Assembly: GCA_946405205.1 (NCBI GenBank)
Contig: CAMJGL010000009.1
Location: forward strand, 20,580 to 84,579
Source: F23-B02 sp946405205
Lineage (GTDB): Bacteria; Bacillota; Clostridia; Oscillospirales; Oscillospiraceae
Reading direction: 5' to 3'
DNA length: 64,000 nt
Part shown: positions 35,994 to 44,860 of the stretch, one piece after another
Layout: the number at the start of each line of letters is the position of its first letter
How positions within the stretch are numbered: position 1 is the stretch's first letter
Made by a program: the position numbers and the translations under genes
The notes under the pieces: generated by a model
What the model was told of the DNA's origin: nothing
Database searches by the model: none
The model's input: the letters and a program-made list of their open reading frames with translations, nothing else

Positions 35994-36266
35994 AACTTTC
36001 TCTCCTTTATTATTTGGTTTAACGCCCATGAGTCAATTCTAATTGTTAAAAAATCGATTTCAATACTTATGCCGTCAAATTAACTGAGGCTTAATACACA
36101 GGGGCCATCTCTTTGCAGAAACTTATATGCTCAGCTCGGAATCGGTAATGGTTTGTTCATATGCCGCGCAAAAAAACATAAAATACCGCCGCTTCCGCAG
36201 ACAAACTGTTAAATATTTTTTAAGAACGACATTAACTTGCTTAACGCTTTGTTAAATCAGTAACGC

Positions 36267-36295
36267 TTGCTTAAAGTGAAGCCGAAAGCTATAAT
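36267..36295 (+). promoter_or_regulatory. Intact promoter in front of the amidohydrolase relic
   Basis: TTGCTT (36267-36272) and TATAAT (36290-36295), spacing 17 bp, with a GGGGGG ribosome site before ATG 36324. The gap 35994-36266 also must hold the minus-strand promoter of the NSS gene; several AT-rich candidates exist, none decisive. No further gene was seen in it. Confidence 0.65.
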
Positions 36296-36323
36296 GTACC
36301 CAAACAAAAAGGGGGGACGGACG

Positions 36324-36635
36324 ATGAGATATGCGCTTATAAATCTGCACGTTCATCTGCCGGGCTCCGGTATGCCGAACTACACAAAAAAGAGAACGCG
36401 AAAACCGTGGATCTCCTAATGTCAAATATAGTTACGCGGACGGTCGTTTATGCCTTGTGCAGCAAATTTGCACGCACGGAGCTCATGAGCGGCGTCACCA
36501 CGATACGCACAGTCGGAGCACTGCGCAGCATAGATTCGAGGATACGCGACGATATCGACCGCGGCAGGGTGATAAAAACCCCGGGTAAAGAAGTTTGATT
36601 ATGTCGAGGCCGAGCTCGACAAAATGTATGAATAA
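36324..36635 (+). pseudogene. Amidohydrolase-family pseudogene (frameshift plus internal deletion)
   Basis: The N-terminal frame (ATG 36324) reads LINLHVHLPGSGMP, the usual start of metal-dependent amidohydrolases with the HxH metal motif, and then stops at 36420 after a frameshift. The next frame (about 36407-36597) continues the family pattern with ARTELMSGVTTIRTVG and DSRIRDDIDRG. It then breaks, and a short C-terminal-like tail (FDYVEAELDKMYE) ends at 36633-36635. About 300 internal residues are missing. It cannot be functional. Confidence 0.7.
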
Positions 36636-36668
36636 ACTATCGGCTCTTATAAACTGAACAAAGGCAGC

Positions 36669-37112
36669 TTGAGTATGAAAAACAGCAAAAAAAGCGAAAT
36701 ACTGCGCATCCTGAAATTCACGGCATTTTCCGCTTCGGCGGGAGTCATAGAGCTGGGCTCGTTCAGCCTGCTCAACGAGCTCAGCGGCTGGTCGTATTGG
36801 CCGTGCTATCTTATCGCGCTCGTACTGTCGGTCCTGTGGAACTTCACTTTAAACCGCAGGTTCACGTTCAGGAGCGCAAACAACGTGCCCAAGGCGATGC
36901 TGCTCGTGTTCATGTACTACTGCGTGTTCACGCCTGTGACGACCGTGCTCGGAAACTATCTTGCCGAGGGTCTTGCGTGGAATGAATACCTTGTAACGGG
37001 TATAAATATGGCGCTTAATCTCTCCACAGAGTATCTTTACGACAGATTTGTCGTTTTCAAGAAAACGCTGGATACGAACGATATCGCCAAAAAACGCACG
37101 GTTCGGGAATGA
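36669..37112 (+). CDS. GtrA-family membrane protein
   Basis: A 147-residue protein with four membrane helices (about 13-33, 38-58, 78-98, 105-125) and the GtrA pattern FSASAGVIELGSFSLLN and LWNFTLNRRFTF. Family members are thought to move undecaprenyl-linked sugars or help decorate surface polysaccharides. The start may be TTG 36669 or ATG 36675. It lies 33 bp after the amidohydrolase relic. Confidence 0.85.
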   Translation: MSMKNSKKSEILRILKFTAFSASAGVIELGSFSLLNELSGWSYWPCYLIALVLSVLWNFTLNRRFTFRSANNVPKAMLLVFMYYCVFTPVTTVLGNYLAEGLAWNEYLVTGINMALNLSTEYLYDRFVVFKKTLDTNDIAKKRTVRE

Positions 37113-37137
37113 AACAGCAGGCCGGTAAAAGAATACG

Positions 37138-37179
37138 AAAAAAGCTCCGCGCACTTTGGATAGTGCACGGAGCTTTTTG
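37138..37179. terminator. Bidirectional terminator
   Basis: The stem AAAAGCTCCG/CGGAGCTTTT, extended by GCACT/AGTGC after one mismatch, lies between convergent genes. Confidence 0.85.
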
Positions 37180-37223
37180 CAGGGGCGGTCAATGCCCCGC
37201 ACCTGCGACGGAGCGAAAACAGC

Positions 37224-38429
37224 TTACATTAAGTCCTTTTCGTGAAGAACTACACCGTTACTCTTCAAAATACTTTGAAGCTCGTTAATATTCATTTTTG
37301 AAAAATCATCGGAAATGGCAGCTGCGGTTCCGGCGGCCTGCCCTGTGACAGCACAGCAAGGAATTACTCTCATAATATCCCACATACTGTCGGTCACAGA
37401 GGTGCATCTGCCGGCAGTTATAAGATTTTTAACCTTCCCGGAAAAGAGCGTGGAAAAAGGCACCTCATAAACAGGACCTCTTTTTCTCCAATTTGAGACC
37501 ATACCAATAGAATCTGCGAAGAATTTATGTGCTTCGGTATCGTCTAATGTGTATTCACCAACTATTCTTCGTGTCATTCGTATCTGCGGGATGGTCGCGA
37601 TCGCAGTAGGGATCAGCGTGCTGTCAGCTTCTCTTTTTTCAATAATGCTGTTTAGCGTTGCGGAATGTGACAATTGCATCATTTCAGAAAGCTCAGCTCC
37701 ATCAATTCCGCTGAATCTTTTGGGAACTAACAATTGCACTTTATTTGCTTCGGTTTTTTGCTCATCGGGGATATCTGCAAAGCCCGCCTTGTTGAGGCTA
37801 TATCCCTTTTGCCCCAATGAATAATACCAAGCCGCCAATATGTTTCCCTGCTGAAAAGTATCGGTGGGAGCTTCTGCAAAATGGGCAATATCACAATCCC
37901 CCGTAGCATCCACCACTGATTTAACGGCGATCGCTTGTCTGCCTGATTTGTTCTCAATGATAACAGCATCTATTTTGTCATCCGCTTTGCTCACTCCAAC
38001 GGCATAGCTTCCGTATAAGATGTCAACACCGTTTTTATTCAGCAGCTGCTCTGCCAGAATGGCGAAAAGCTGAGGATTATACTGCACCTCAAAGCGTTTA
38101 TCTTTATTGGTTCGCTTTGAAGTATCGTCACTGTCCAGCCAATTATCCGGATATCTGCCTTCAACCCCCATAGAAATGGAGAGCCTCAAAAGCTCTTCGG
38201 CAATGCCGTAGGAGACCTGCTTTCCGCATCCATCACACAAAGGCAGATATATTGTAACAAGTCCGGCTGTTCCAAGCCCGCCGAGCATATACTGTTTTTC
38301 CAATAGAATCACATTTTTGCCTTGTCTTGCTGCCGCAAGGGCTGCTGAAATTCCGGCAAATCCGCCTCCGCAGACAAGCACATCGCAGGATGCCGTGATT
38401 TCAGTCAAAAGGTTTTCTCTTATTATCAT
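37224..38429 (-). CDS. FAD-dependent oxidoreductase
   Basis: A 401-residue protein of the FAD_oxidored (PF12831-like) type. It has an N-terminal dinucleotide fold VLVCGGGFAGISAALAAARQG, VVDATGDCDIAHF and a C-terminal LITAGRCTSVTDSMWDIMRVIPCCAVTGQAAGTAAAI. The substrate is unknown. Base composition is clearly AT-richer than the flanking genes, and codons such as ATA, AAT and TTT are frequent. This and its place beside two other AT-rich ORFs suggest acquisition by transfer. GAGGTG precedes the start. Confidence 0.88.
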   Translation of the reverse strand: MIIRENLLTEITASCDVLVCGGGFAGISAALAAARQGKNVILLEKQYMLGGLGTAGLVTIYLPLCDGCGKQVSYGIAEELLRLSISMGVEGRYPDNWLDSDDTSKRTNKDKRFEVQYNPQLFAILAEQLLNKNGVDILYGSYAVGVSKADDKIDAVIIENKSGRQAIAVKSVVDATGDCDIAHFAEAPTDTFQQGNILAAWYYSLGQKGYSLNKAGFADIPDEQKTEANKVQLLVPKRFSGIDGAELSEMMQLSHSATLNSIIEKREADSTLIPTAIATIPQIRMTRRIVGEYTLDDTEAHKFFADSIGMVSNWRKRGPVYEVPFSTLFSGKVKNLITAGRCTSVTDSMWDIMRVIPCCAVTGQAAGTAAAISDDFSKMNINELQSILKSNGVVLHEKDLM

Positions 38430-38574
38430 ATCTTTTCACCTCATGAGCATTAGCATTATAGCATCCATGACCGATCTTTTCAATAAAACCTAAAGCCTTT
38501 CATCAGACAAGAATGCGGCCTTGCTATCCAACGGGCATCGGATCATTACAACATAATCTAAGCATAACGAAAAG

Positions 38575-38609
38575 AACAAGCCTTTCTGTTGTTCGAGAAA
38601 GGCTTGTTT
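38575..38609 (-). terminator. Probable terminator of the minus-strand hypothetical pair
   Basis: A 13-bp stem AACAAGCCTTTCT with its complement, loop GTTGTTCG. On the minus strand it is followed by TTCTTTTC. It lies 250 bp past the stop at 38865. Confidence 0.55.
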
Positions 38610-38613
38610 GTTA

Positions 38614-38823
38614 CAAAAAATGCCGCCGCAAAATTTTGATCTGGACTTGAACCCGCAAAAAGTTGGCAGCGACAGCGAACCGCCGCGAGGGCGTTTACAA
38701 CCGAGCAGGTGAGCCGAGCGTGATTTTTTGCGGAAAGGAGGAGCGACGGAATGAGTGAGAGATGGCGTTTGCTTTGAAAAAACGTCGTCGCGGACGATAT
38801 GAAGTCTGCGACGACGAGGCAAA
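38614..38823. repeat. Structured intergenic element, possibly a mobile palindromic repeat
   Basis: The gap 38430-38864 holds no gene I trust. An open minus frame of 110 codons crosses it, but its product is low-complexity, Cys/Ser-rich and without a ribosome site. The DNA ends in a long hairpin at about 38766-38823 (outer arms GTTTGC/GCAAAC, inner CGTCGTCGC/GCGACGACG). A GGAAAGGAGGAG run also occurs. It is GC-rich inside an AT-rich patch, as expected of an inserted element. Identity as a repeat needs a second copy elsewhere in the genome. Confidence 0.35.
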
Positions 38824-38864
38824 CACAGCAGAATAGAGGGAAGAATTACAAAACTACACCTGTT

Positions 38865-39347
38865 TCACCGATCGGTCTTTAAGATCTCGTTACAATGCAG
38901 ATGATTCACCATCAAATCAAATAATCTTTCTTCGGTAGTCATCTCTTTTGGGATTTTTTTCAGTTTCCTGATAAGTGAATCAATAAGAGAATAACATTTG
39001 ATTATGAGAAGAAAAGGAAGAAGAAAAACCAGGAAAAGGATTTCGACAATAATGTCTAATGCTTTTTCAATGCCTCTTTCAGTGCTTTTTTCGGTCGTGT
39101 GATGGCTGAGTCGTTTGATCTGTCCGGTAAAACAAAGTGATCCTCCTTTTTCCGATGTTTCCGGTAAGTACCAATATCCGCCTGAATGTCCGCTGCGGGC
39201 CACACCAAACTTATATTCACCGTTTTCGATCTCTACGATATAATCATCAAAATAATAGTATTTGTTATCATAGCCGGGGTATTTGCTAAGTGTGTTCAAA
39301 AAATCTTCTTTTGTTCCGGAAAACTCAAAGCAATAATTTTTTGCCAT
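38865..39347 (-). CDS. Hypothetical protein with membrane helices
   Basis: A 160-residue protein starting MAKNYCFEF at ATG 39347 (an alternative in-frame ATG lies at 39401). The N-terminal 85 residues are a small soluble domain rich in Tyr, Asp and Gly (YDNKYYYFDDYIVEIENGEYKFGVARSG style). A strong membrane segment (about 97-118) and a basic tail follow. AT-rich. It overlaps the end of the preceding minus-strand ORF. No family is recognised; such pairs of small proteins in AT-rich patches are often immunity or accessory genes, which is only a guess. Confidence 0.6.
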   Translation of the reverse strand: MAKNYCFEFSGTKEDFLNTLSKYPGYDNKYYYFDDYIVEIENGEYKFGVARSGHSGGYWYLPETSEKGGSLCFTGQIKRLSHHTTEKSTERGIEKALDIIVEILFLVFLLPFLLIIKCYSLIDSLIRKLKKIPKEMTTEERLFDLMVNHLHCNEILKTDR

Positions 39348-40299
39348 TTTTATACCCCCGGTTTTTATGCATTGCTCCGCCCCCGTAACAGACTTCTTCA
39401 CTATTACCTGTTACTTTCCAACAATCTCGAACGCTGTTGCATTCGGGATTGTTGGAATTGAACGGGATGGTTGATACAATGAACCACAATGAAAAAATAC
39501 TGCTCAAAAGGATGCTTGATTCCTGAGTGGTGGACAATCGGGCAGTATCCAGTGCTTCCATTGCGTCAGATAGATTTTTCCTGACCGCAGGACTATTTGC
39601 TTGTCCCAGCAATCGACGCAGGAGCGGAATATCAGAAGAATCGCCGAACTTGCCAAGCAACCATGCTGCGTATGGCACAGCACTTTCTGAATCCCAACCC
39701 GATGTGACAATACGGCGTAGATACGGAGCGATCCCCATCGCTTTTGACGCATAAAGACGCTGTAAGTCAAGATAAAGGTCAAATTCCTGTTCTTCAGTAT
39801 AGCCATTATCGGCAATCTTTTTCAAGATGCTGGAAATTTGGTCTTCCGAAGACAGCCATGACCGCTCCATCCATGCATCAAATTCAGTAATCCCTTTGTA
39901 TGAAACACGCCCAATCCGTTTGCGAAGCTTGAAGCTGCGGTATCCAATATCAATATAGCCATCAGCGGTCTGAATACGATAATAGTACTTTCCTTTTGGA
40001 ATGGCCTTAAACCGCCCATTGATGTATTCACACCATTGCACAGTTGTGCTGATCTCAAGAAACGAAACCCCGAAAAAGGTGAGAATATATCCGTATTTTT
40101 CATTTAGGATATCCTTACAAGGATCATGGGCCTCCGCTTCGCATTCCCGCCGGCATTGGACTTGTATTTCAAGACAGTGCTTTTCAGGCGAAATATTGAT
40201 CGCGGTTATAAAGCTGTCATGAAAGTAGTCATTATACAGCACTTTGTATGATGCCTTGTCAATCGGAAGATTTGCTTCATAATCATCATAGTTGTACAT
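39325..40299 (-). CDS. Hypothetical protein with HEAT-like segment
   Basis: A 324-residue protein starting MYNYDDYEANLP at ATG 40299 (GTG 40305 is also possible). Residues 1-130 look like a beta-rich domain. Residues about 150-250 contain helices in the style of HEAT repeats (AWLLGKFGDSSDIPLLRRLL). The last 70 residues are Ser/Asn-rich with a hydrophobic stretch (ILLSSIFSLWFIVSTI). No family is recognised. AT-rich and directly downstream of tRNA-Leu on the same strand. Confidence 0.6.
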   Translation of the reverse strand: MYNYDDYEANLPIDKASYKVLYNDYFHDSFITAINISPEKHCLEIQVQCRRECEAEAHDPCKDILNEKYGYILTFFGVSFLEISTTVQWCEYINGRFKAIPKGKYYYRIQTADGYIDIGYRSFKLRKRIGRVSYKGITEFDAWMERSWLSSEDQISSILKKIADNGYTEEQEFDLYLDLQRLYASKAMGIAPYLRRIVTSGWDSESAVPYAAWLLGKFGDSSDIPLLRRLLGQANSPAVRKNLSDAMEALDTARLSTTQESSILLSSIFSLWFIVSTIPFNSNNPECNSVRDCWKVTGNSEEVCYGGGAMHKNRGYKNGKKLLL

Positions 40300-40384
40300 A
40301 CGCACTCTTCTTTCAAAGAAACTACATACATACTAACACATAAAAATCAGCACCGCAACCTTGTATCGGGTTGCGGTGCTTTTG

Positions 40385-40470
40385 TGGTGCCGGTGGCCGG
40401 ACTCGAACCGGCACGATGCGAGCATCAGAGGATTTTAAGTCCGCCGTGTCTACCATTCCACCACACCGGC
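40385..40470 (-). tRNA. tRNA-Leu (anticodon TAA)
   Basis: An 86-nt class II tRNA on the minus strand. The acceptor GCCGGTG pairs with CACCGGC. The anticodon loop CTTAAAA gives TAA, and the long variable arm is GATGCTCGCATC. The T arm has GGTTCGAGTCC, and CCA is encoded. It reads UUA and UUG codons. Its 3' end faces the AT-rich accessory patch. Confidence 0.95.
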
Positions 40471-40490
40471 ACATAATAAACGGCGCAATT

Positions 40491-40519
40491 ATTTTAGCAT
40501 TACGGCAGGTGAATGTCAA
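40491..40519 (-). promoter_or_regulatory. Promoter of tRNA-Leu
   Basis: Minus strand TTGACA (40514-40519) and TAAAAT (40491-40496) with 17-bp spacing, 20 bp before the tRNA. Confidence 0.75.
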
Positions 40520-40610
40520 TATTGCGAAAAAGCTTCTCTTGCCCTTGCGCTCGACGCTTAATTTTGATATTATATTCTAATATAATATTATTATGAAGTA
40601 GTGTTTATTA

Positions 40611-42623
40611 ATGAATTACAGTAAATGGAAAATTTCAGGGCGCTCGGCCGAAATACCCGCGGCGCTGCTGGCGGAGGGGTACCCGCCTCTGCTTGCGGCT
40701 ATGCTGAACATTCGCGGCATCGCGACCGCGGAGGAAGCACGCCGGTTTCTCTACGGCGGAGCCGAGAGCCTTATCGACCCCATGCGCATGAAGGATATGG
40801 ACAAGGCGGTGCGGCGGATAAAGGCGGCGTTTGCGGCGGGGGAGACCGTTGCCGTTTACGGCGACTACGACGTTGACGGAATAACGGCTACCTGTCTTTT
40901 GACGGACTGGCTGCGCAGCCGCGGAATGGATTGCTGCCCTTATATACCCGACAGGATAGAGGAGGGCTACGGCCTTAACAGCGCGGCGATCGACAGTCTA
41001 AAAAACAAGGGCGTCAGCCTGATCATCAGCGTTGACTGCGGGATAACCGCAGTGGACGAGGCAAAACACGCAAGGGAGGTCGGAGTCGATCTCATCATCA
41101 CCGACCACCATGAATGCCGCGAGCAGGCTCTGCCCGAAGCGGTGGCGGTCATAAACCCAAAGCAGGACGGCTGCGATTATCCAAACAAGGACCTGGCCGG
41201 AGTGGGTGTCGCGCTCAAGCTCATATGCGCTGTGGAGGGCAACGATGCGGAGGTAGTACGGCAATATGCCGATCTCGCCGCGATCGGTACGGTCGCGGAC
41301 GTGGTGCCGCTGACGGGCGAGAACCGCTATATAGTCCGCACGGGGCTCGGCATGATCGAACAGACCTCACGCCCCGGCATCGCGGCGCTCCTTAAAGAGT
41401 CAGGCGCCGCGGACAAAAAGGTTTCCTCCTCGACTATAGGCTTTACTCTTGCGCCCCGGCTCAACGCCGCGGGCAGGCTGGGCTGCGTTTCCGTTGCGGG
41501 CAGGCTGCTCATGACGGACGATGAGGCCGAGGCCAACAGGCTTGCCGCCGAGCTGTGCGAGCTCAACCGCCGCAGACAGCATCTTGAGACCGAGATCTGG
41601 GACGAGGCCTCCGGAATGATGGATGGCAAGAGCCCGGATACCCCCATCGTGCTTGCCAGCGAAAAGTGGCATCAGGGCGTCATCGGCATCGCCGCCTCAA
41701 AGCTTGCCGAGCAGTATTCACTGCCGACGGTAATGATCTGCCTTGACGGGGAAAAGGGCAAGGGCTCCTGCCGCAGCTACGGAGGCTTCAACCTTTTTGA
41801 GGCCCTGTCGGCGTGCTCGGATTATCTCGAGGGCTTCGGCGGACACGCGCTGGCCGCGGGGCTCAATATAAAGCGCGATAAGCTTCGGGAATTCTGCCGC
41901 GCCTTCGGAGAATATTATAGGCAAAACAAGCCCGAGGAGCTGCCGACCTTAAACTGCGATATAGAGATCATGGATCCCAAAATGCTCAGCATGGACGGCG
42001 TCGCGGCTCTTTCGCTGCTCGAACCCTTCGGCAGCGGCAACCCAAAGCCGATCATGTGCATATCCGGCGCCAGGCTCGACAGAGTTACTCCCATCGGCGG
42101 CGGCAGGCATCTGCGCCTGAACATAAGCTTCAAGGGCTGCGGCTTTGAATGTGTGTTCTTTTCGCACACACAGACCGAGCTGGGCCTCAGCGCGGGCGAG
42201 CGCGTTGACATCGCGTTCACCCCGCAGATAAACGAATTCAGGTTTCGCAGCAGCGTACAGCTCCAGCTGACGGCGGTAAGGCGGCATGACCCGCGGCCGC
42301 TGTGCGAGAGGATACTGAAGGAGCTGCCGCTCAGGGAGGCCGCCCAATACTGCCCCGACCGCAGCGCCTTTGTGAAGGCATGGCGCAGGCTGCAGTCTGC
42401 CGGAGGCGCGGTGGCATCGGACATCGACGGCGTTATCAGCCAATGTCCCCACGGCCTTGAGCCGGAGCGCTTCTGCATATGTCTTCTGGCACTCAGCGAG
42501 CTGGGACTGCTCCACGCCGCGGTACCGGGCTCCGTTCTCGGGGCGAGGATAGTGTCCGGAACCGGAAAGGTCAACTTAGAGGACTCAAAGCTTATAAAAC
42601 GCTTGAAAGCGAGACGTTCATAA
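40611..42623 (+). CDS. recJ: Single-stranded-DNA-specific exonuclease RecJ
   Basis: A 670-residue DHH-family nuclease. Motifs are AVYGDYDVDGITATCLL (metal-binding Asp cluster), ISVDCGITA, IITDHHE, NPKQDGCDYPNKDLAGVGVALKL and a DHHA1 domain with GGHALAAGL (about 405-413). OB-fold and C-terminal parts follow. It degrades single-stranded DNA 5' to 3' in repair. No good Shine-Dalgarno is visible before ATG 40611, which is unusual here. It heads the recJ-rel-dtd-MBL-exporter run and overlaps rel by one base. Confidence 0.95.
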   Translation: MNYSKWKISGRSAEIPAALLAEGYPPLLAAMLNIRGIATAEEARRFLYGGAESLIDPMRMKDMDKAVRRIKAAFAAGETVAVYGDYDVDGITATCLLTDWLRSRGMDCCPYIPDRIEEGYGLNSAAIDSLKNKGVSLIISVDCGITAVDEAKHAREVGVDLIITDHHECREQALPEAVAVINPKQDGCDYPNKDLAGVGVALKLICAVEGNDAEVVRQYADLAAIGTVADVVPLTGENRYIVRTGLGMIEQTSRPGIAALLKESGAADKKVSSSTIGFTLAPRLNAAGRLGCVSVAGRLLMTDDEAEANRLAAELCELNRRRQHLETEIWDEASGMMDGKSPDTPIVLASEKWHQGVIGIAASKLAEQYSLPTVMICLDGEKGKGSCRSYGGFNLFEALSACSDYLEGFGGHALAAGLNIKRDKLREFCRAFGEYYRQNKPEELPTLNCDIEIMDPKMLSMDGVAALSLLEPFGSGNPKPIMCISGARLDRVTPIGGGRHLRLNISFKGCGFECVFFSHTQTELGLSAGERVDIAFTPQINEFRFRSSVQLQLTAVRRHDPRPLCERILKELPLREAAQYCPDRSAFVKAWRRLQSAGGAVASDIDGVISQCPHGLEPERFCICLLALSELGLLHAAVPGSVLGARIVSGTGKVNLEDSKLIKRLKARRS

Positions 42624-44860
42624 TGGCAGATAAAGATTCCCAAAATGCGATACTTGATCCGGACGAGATGTTTGCAGCTCTGAGGAAAAAGATAGAGGAC
42701 AGCGGCACGGACATGGATATGGGCAGGATAGAGGCCGCCTATGCGATGGCGCGCCTTGCCCATTCGGGGCAGCTTCGGCGCGACGGCTCGCCGTATGTGA
42801 CCCACTGCGTCGCGGCGGCTGACATAGCCGTGGACATGGGGCTGGACGAGGACTCCATCGTCGCCGCGCTGCTGCACGACGTTATCGAGGATACGCAGCT
42901 TAGCTATCAGGACATTGCGCGGCAGTTCGGCGAGCCCGTTGCGAATATCGTCGAGGGCGTCACAAAGCTGACCCGCGTTCAGTACACCAGCAAGGAAGAC
43001 GAGCAGATGGAGAACCTGCGCAAGATGCTCATGGCCATGTCCAAGGACATCCGCGTTATCCTCATCAAGATCGCCGACCGGCTGCACAATATGCGCACCA
43101 TGGCCTATCAGACCGAGGAAAAGCAGCGCATAAAATCCCTTGAGACGATGGAGATCTATGCACCCATCGCCCACCGCCTCGGTATGCAGAAGGCCAAGTG
43201 GGAGCTGGAGGATCTTGCGCTCATGTACCTCGACCCCACGGGCTACAATGAGATCATGAAGACCCTTGAGTCACGTATGGACACTCTGGAAAACTTCATG
43301 CAGAGCATGGAGACCAAGATGAAAAAGCGCCTCGAGGACGAGGGCCTGGAGGTCACGATATACAGCCGCATAAAGCATATATACAGCATTTACCGCAAAA
43401 TGTACGCTCAGAAGCTGGACATTAACGGCATTTTCGACCTGTGCGCCTTCCGCGTCATCGTGGACACCATTCCCGACTGCTACAACGTTCTCGGCATCAT
43501 CCACGATATGTTCAAGCCCGTGCCCGGCCGCTTCAAGGACTATATATCCACCCCGAAGCCCAATATGTATCAGAGCGTGCACACGACGGTCATCGGCTCC
43601 GAGGGCATACCCTTTGAGGTGCAGATACGCACATGGGATATGCACCGCACCGCCGAATACGGCATCGCCGCGCACTGGAAGTACAAGATCGGAGACTCGG
43701 GGATCAAGACCGGCGACGAGGAGAAATTCGCATGGGTGCGCAGGCTGCTGGAGAGCCAGCAGGAGTCGGATGCGACAGACTTTTTCCATAACCTGAAGAT
43801 CGATATGTTTGCCGACGAGGTCTTCGTGTTCTCGCCCAAGGGCGACGTCATAAACCTGCCCGCCGGAGCAACGCCCATAGATTTTGCCTACAGTATCCAC
43901 TCCGAGGTCGGCAACAGCATGGTCGGCGCCTCAGTCAACGGCCGCATCGTCACCTTCGACTATGTTCTGCAAAACGGCGATATCGTCGAGGTGCGCACTT
44001 CAAAAAACGCCGCCGGCCCAAGCCGCGACTGGCTCAACATCGCCAAAAGCGGCTCGGCGCGAACAAAGATCAAGCAGTGGTTCAAAAAGGAGCGCCGCGA
44101 GGAGAACATCGAGCGCGGCCGCGCGATGTTTGAATCGGAGCTGAAGAACAAGGGACTGCGGATGGAGGATATCACCGACGAGGAGATACTTCCGCAGCTC
44201 CTGAAAAAAGTCGCCTATACGAGCCTTGACGAGATGTACGCCGCCATCGGCTACGGCGGCATGGCGGCAACGAGAGCCGTCAACAGAATGAAGGACGAGC
44301 TTGCGCGCCTGCACCATGTCAGCGGCAAGAAGACCGTCCTTGAAAAAGTCACTGAGGCAGCCGAGCGCAGGGAAAATCAGGCCAGGAAAAATGTAAAGCC
44401 CGTCCACGGCGTGCTGGTCGAGGGGCTTGATAACTGCCTCATCAAATTCTCGCGCTGCTGCACGCCTATACCCGGGGACGACATCGTAGGCTATATCACC
44501 CGCGGCCAGGGCGTGTCCATCCACCGCGCCGACTGCGCAAACTATGCCCGCCGCGAGTTCACCCCCGAGGACATCGGCCGCTGGATAAGCGTGAGCTGGG
44601 CCGACGAGATAAAGGAGAGCTATGCCACCGCCATAACGGTGGTATCACGCGAGCGCAGCGGCCTGATAATGGACATCGCGACGATATTCAACACCCTCAA
44701 CACCAAGGTGCGCACCATCAATGCCCGTGACACCGGCGATAAATCCATCGTCAACATCACGCTTGAAACAACGGGGCTTGAGGAGCTGAGAGTCATCGTC
44801 AACAAGCTTGCCGCGCTGCCTGGCGTGGTCGAGGTCAACAGAAACGGAGGCAAAAAATGA
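42623..44860 (+). CDS. rel: Bifunctional (p)ppGpp synthetase/hydrolase
   Basis: A 745-residue protein starting MADKDSQNAI at ATG 42623. The HD hydrolase domain (about 50-200) has HSGQLRRDGSPYVTH and HDVIEDT. The synthetase domain (about 240-390) has RIKHIYSIYRKM and QIRTWDMHRTAEYGIAAHWKYK. A TGS domain (about 400-460), a Cys-rich zinc-finger region (SRCCTPIPGDDIVGYITRGQG) and an ACT domain at the end follow. Both halves keep their signature residues, so it should make and destroy the stringent-response alarmone. The rel-dtd arrangement is common in Firmicutes. Confidence 0.97.
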   Translation: MADKDSQNAILDPDEMFAALRKKIEDSGTDMDMGRIEAAYAMARLAHSGQLRRDGSPYVTHCVAAADIAVDMGLDEDSIVAALLHDVIEDTQLSYQDIARQFGEPVANIVEGVTKLTRVQYTSKEDEQMENLRKMLMAMSKDIRVILIKIADRLHNMRTMAYQTEEKQRIKSLETMEIYAPIAHRLGMQKAKWELEDLALMYLDPTGYNEIMKTLESRMDTLENFMQSMETKMKKRLEDEGLEVTIYSRIKHIYSIYRKMYAQKLDINGIFDLCAFRVIVDTIPDCYNVLGIIHDMFKPVPGRFKDYISTPKPNMYQSVHTTVIGSEGIPFEVQIRTWDMHRTAEYGIAAHWKYKIGDSGIKTGDEEKFAWVRRLLESQQESDATDFFHNLKIDMFADEVFVFSPKGDVINLPAGATPIDFAYSIHSEVGNSMVGASVNGRIVTFDYVLQNGDIVEVRTSKNAAGPSRDWLNIAKSGSARTKIKQWFKKERREENIERGRAMFESELKNKGLRMEDITDEEILPQLLKKVAYTSLDEMYAAIGYGGMAATRAVNRMKDELARLHHVSGKKTVLEKVTEAAERRENQARKNVKPVHGVLVEGLDNCLIKFSRCCTPIPGDDIVGYITRGQGVSIHRADCANYARREFTPEDIGRWISVSWADEIKESYATAITVVSRERSGLIMDIATIFNTLNTKVRTINARDTGDKSIVNITLETTGLEELRVIVNKLAALPGVVEVNRNGGKK

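Noticed and set aside
38490..38822. Minus-strand 110-codon frame
   Set aside because: Ser/Arg/Cys-rich with no domain and no start site; it lies over the structured element and its terminator-like hairpin.
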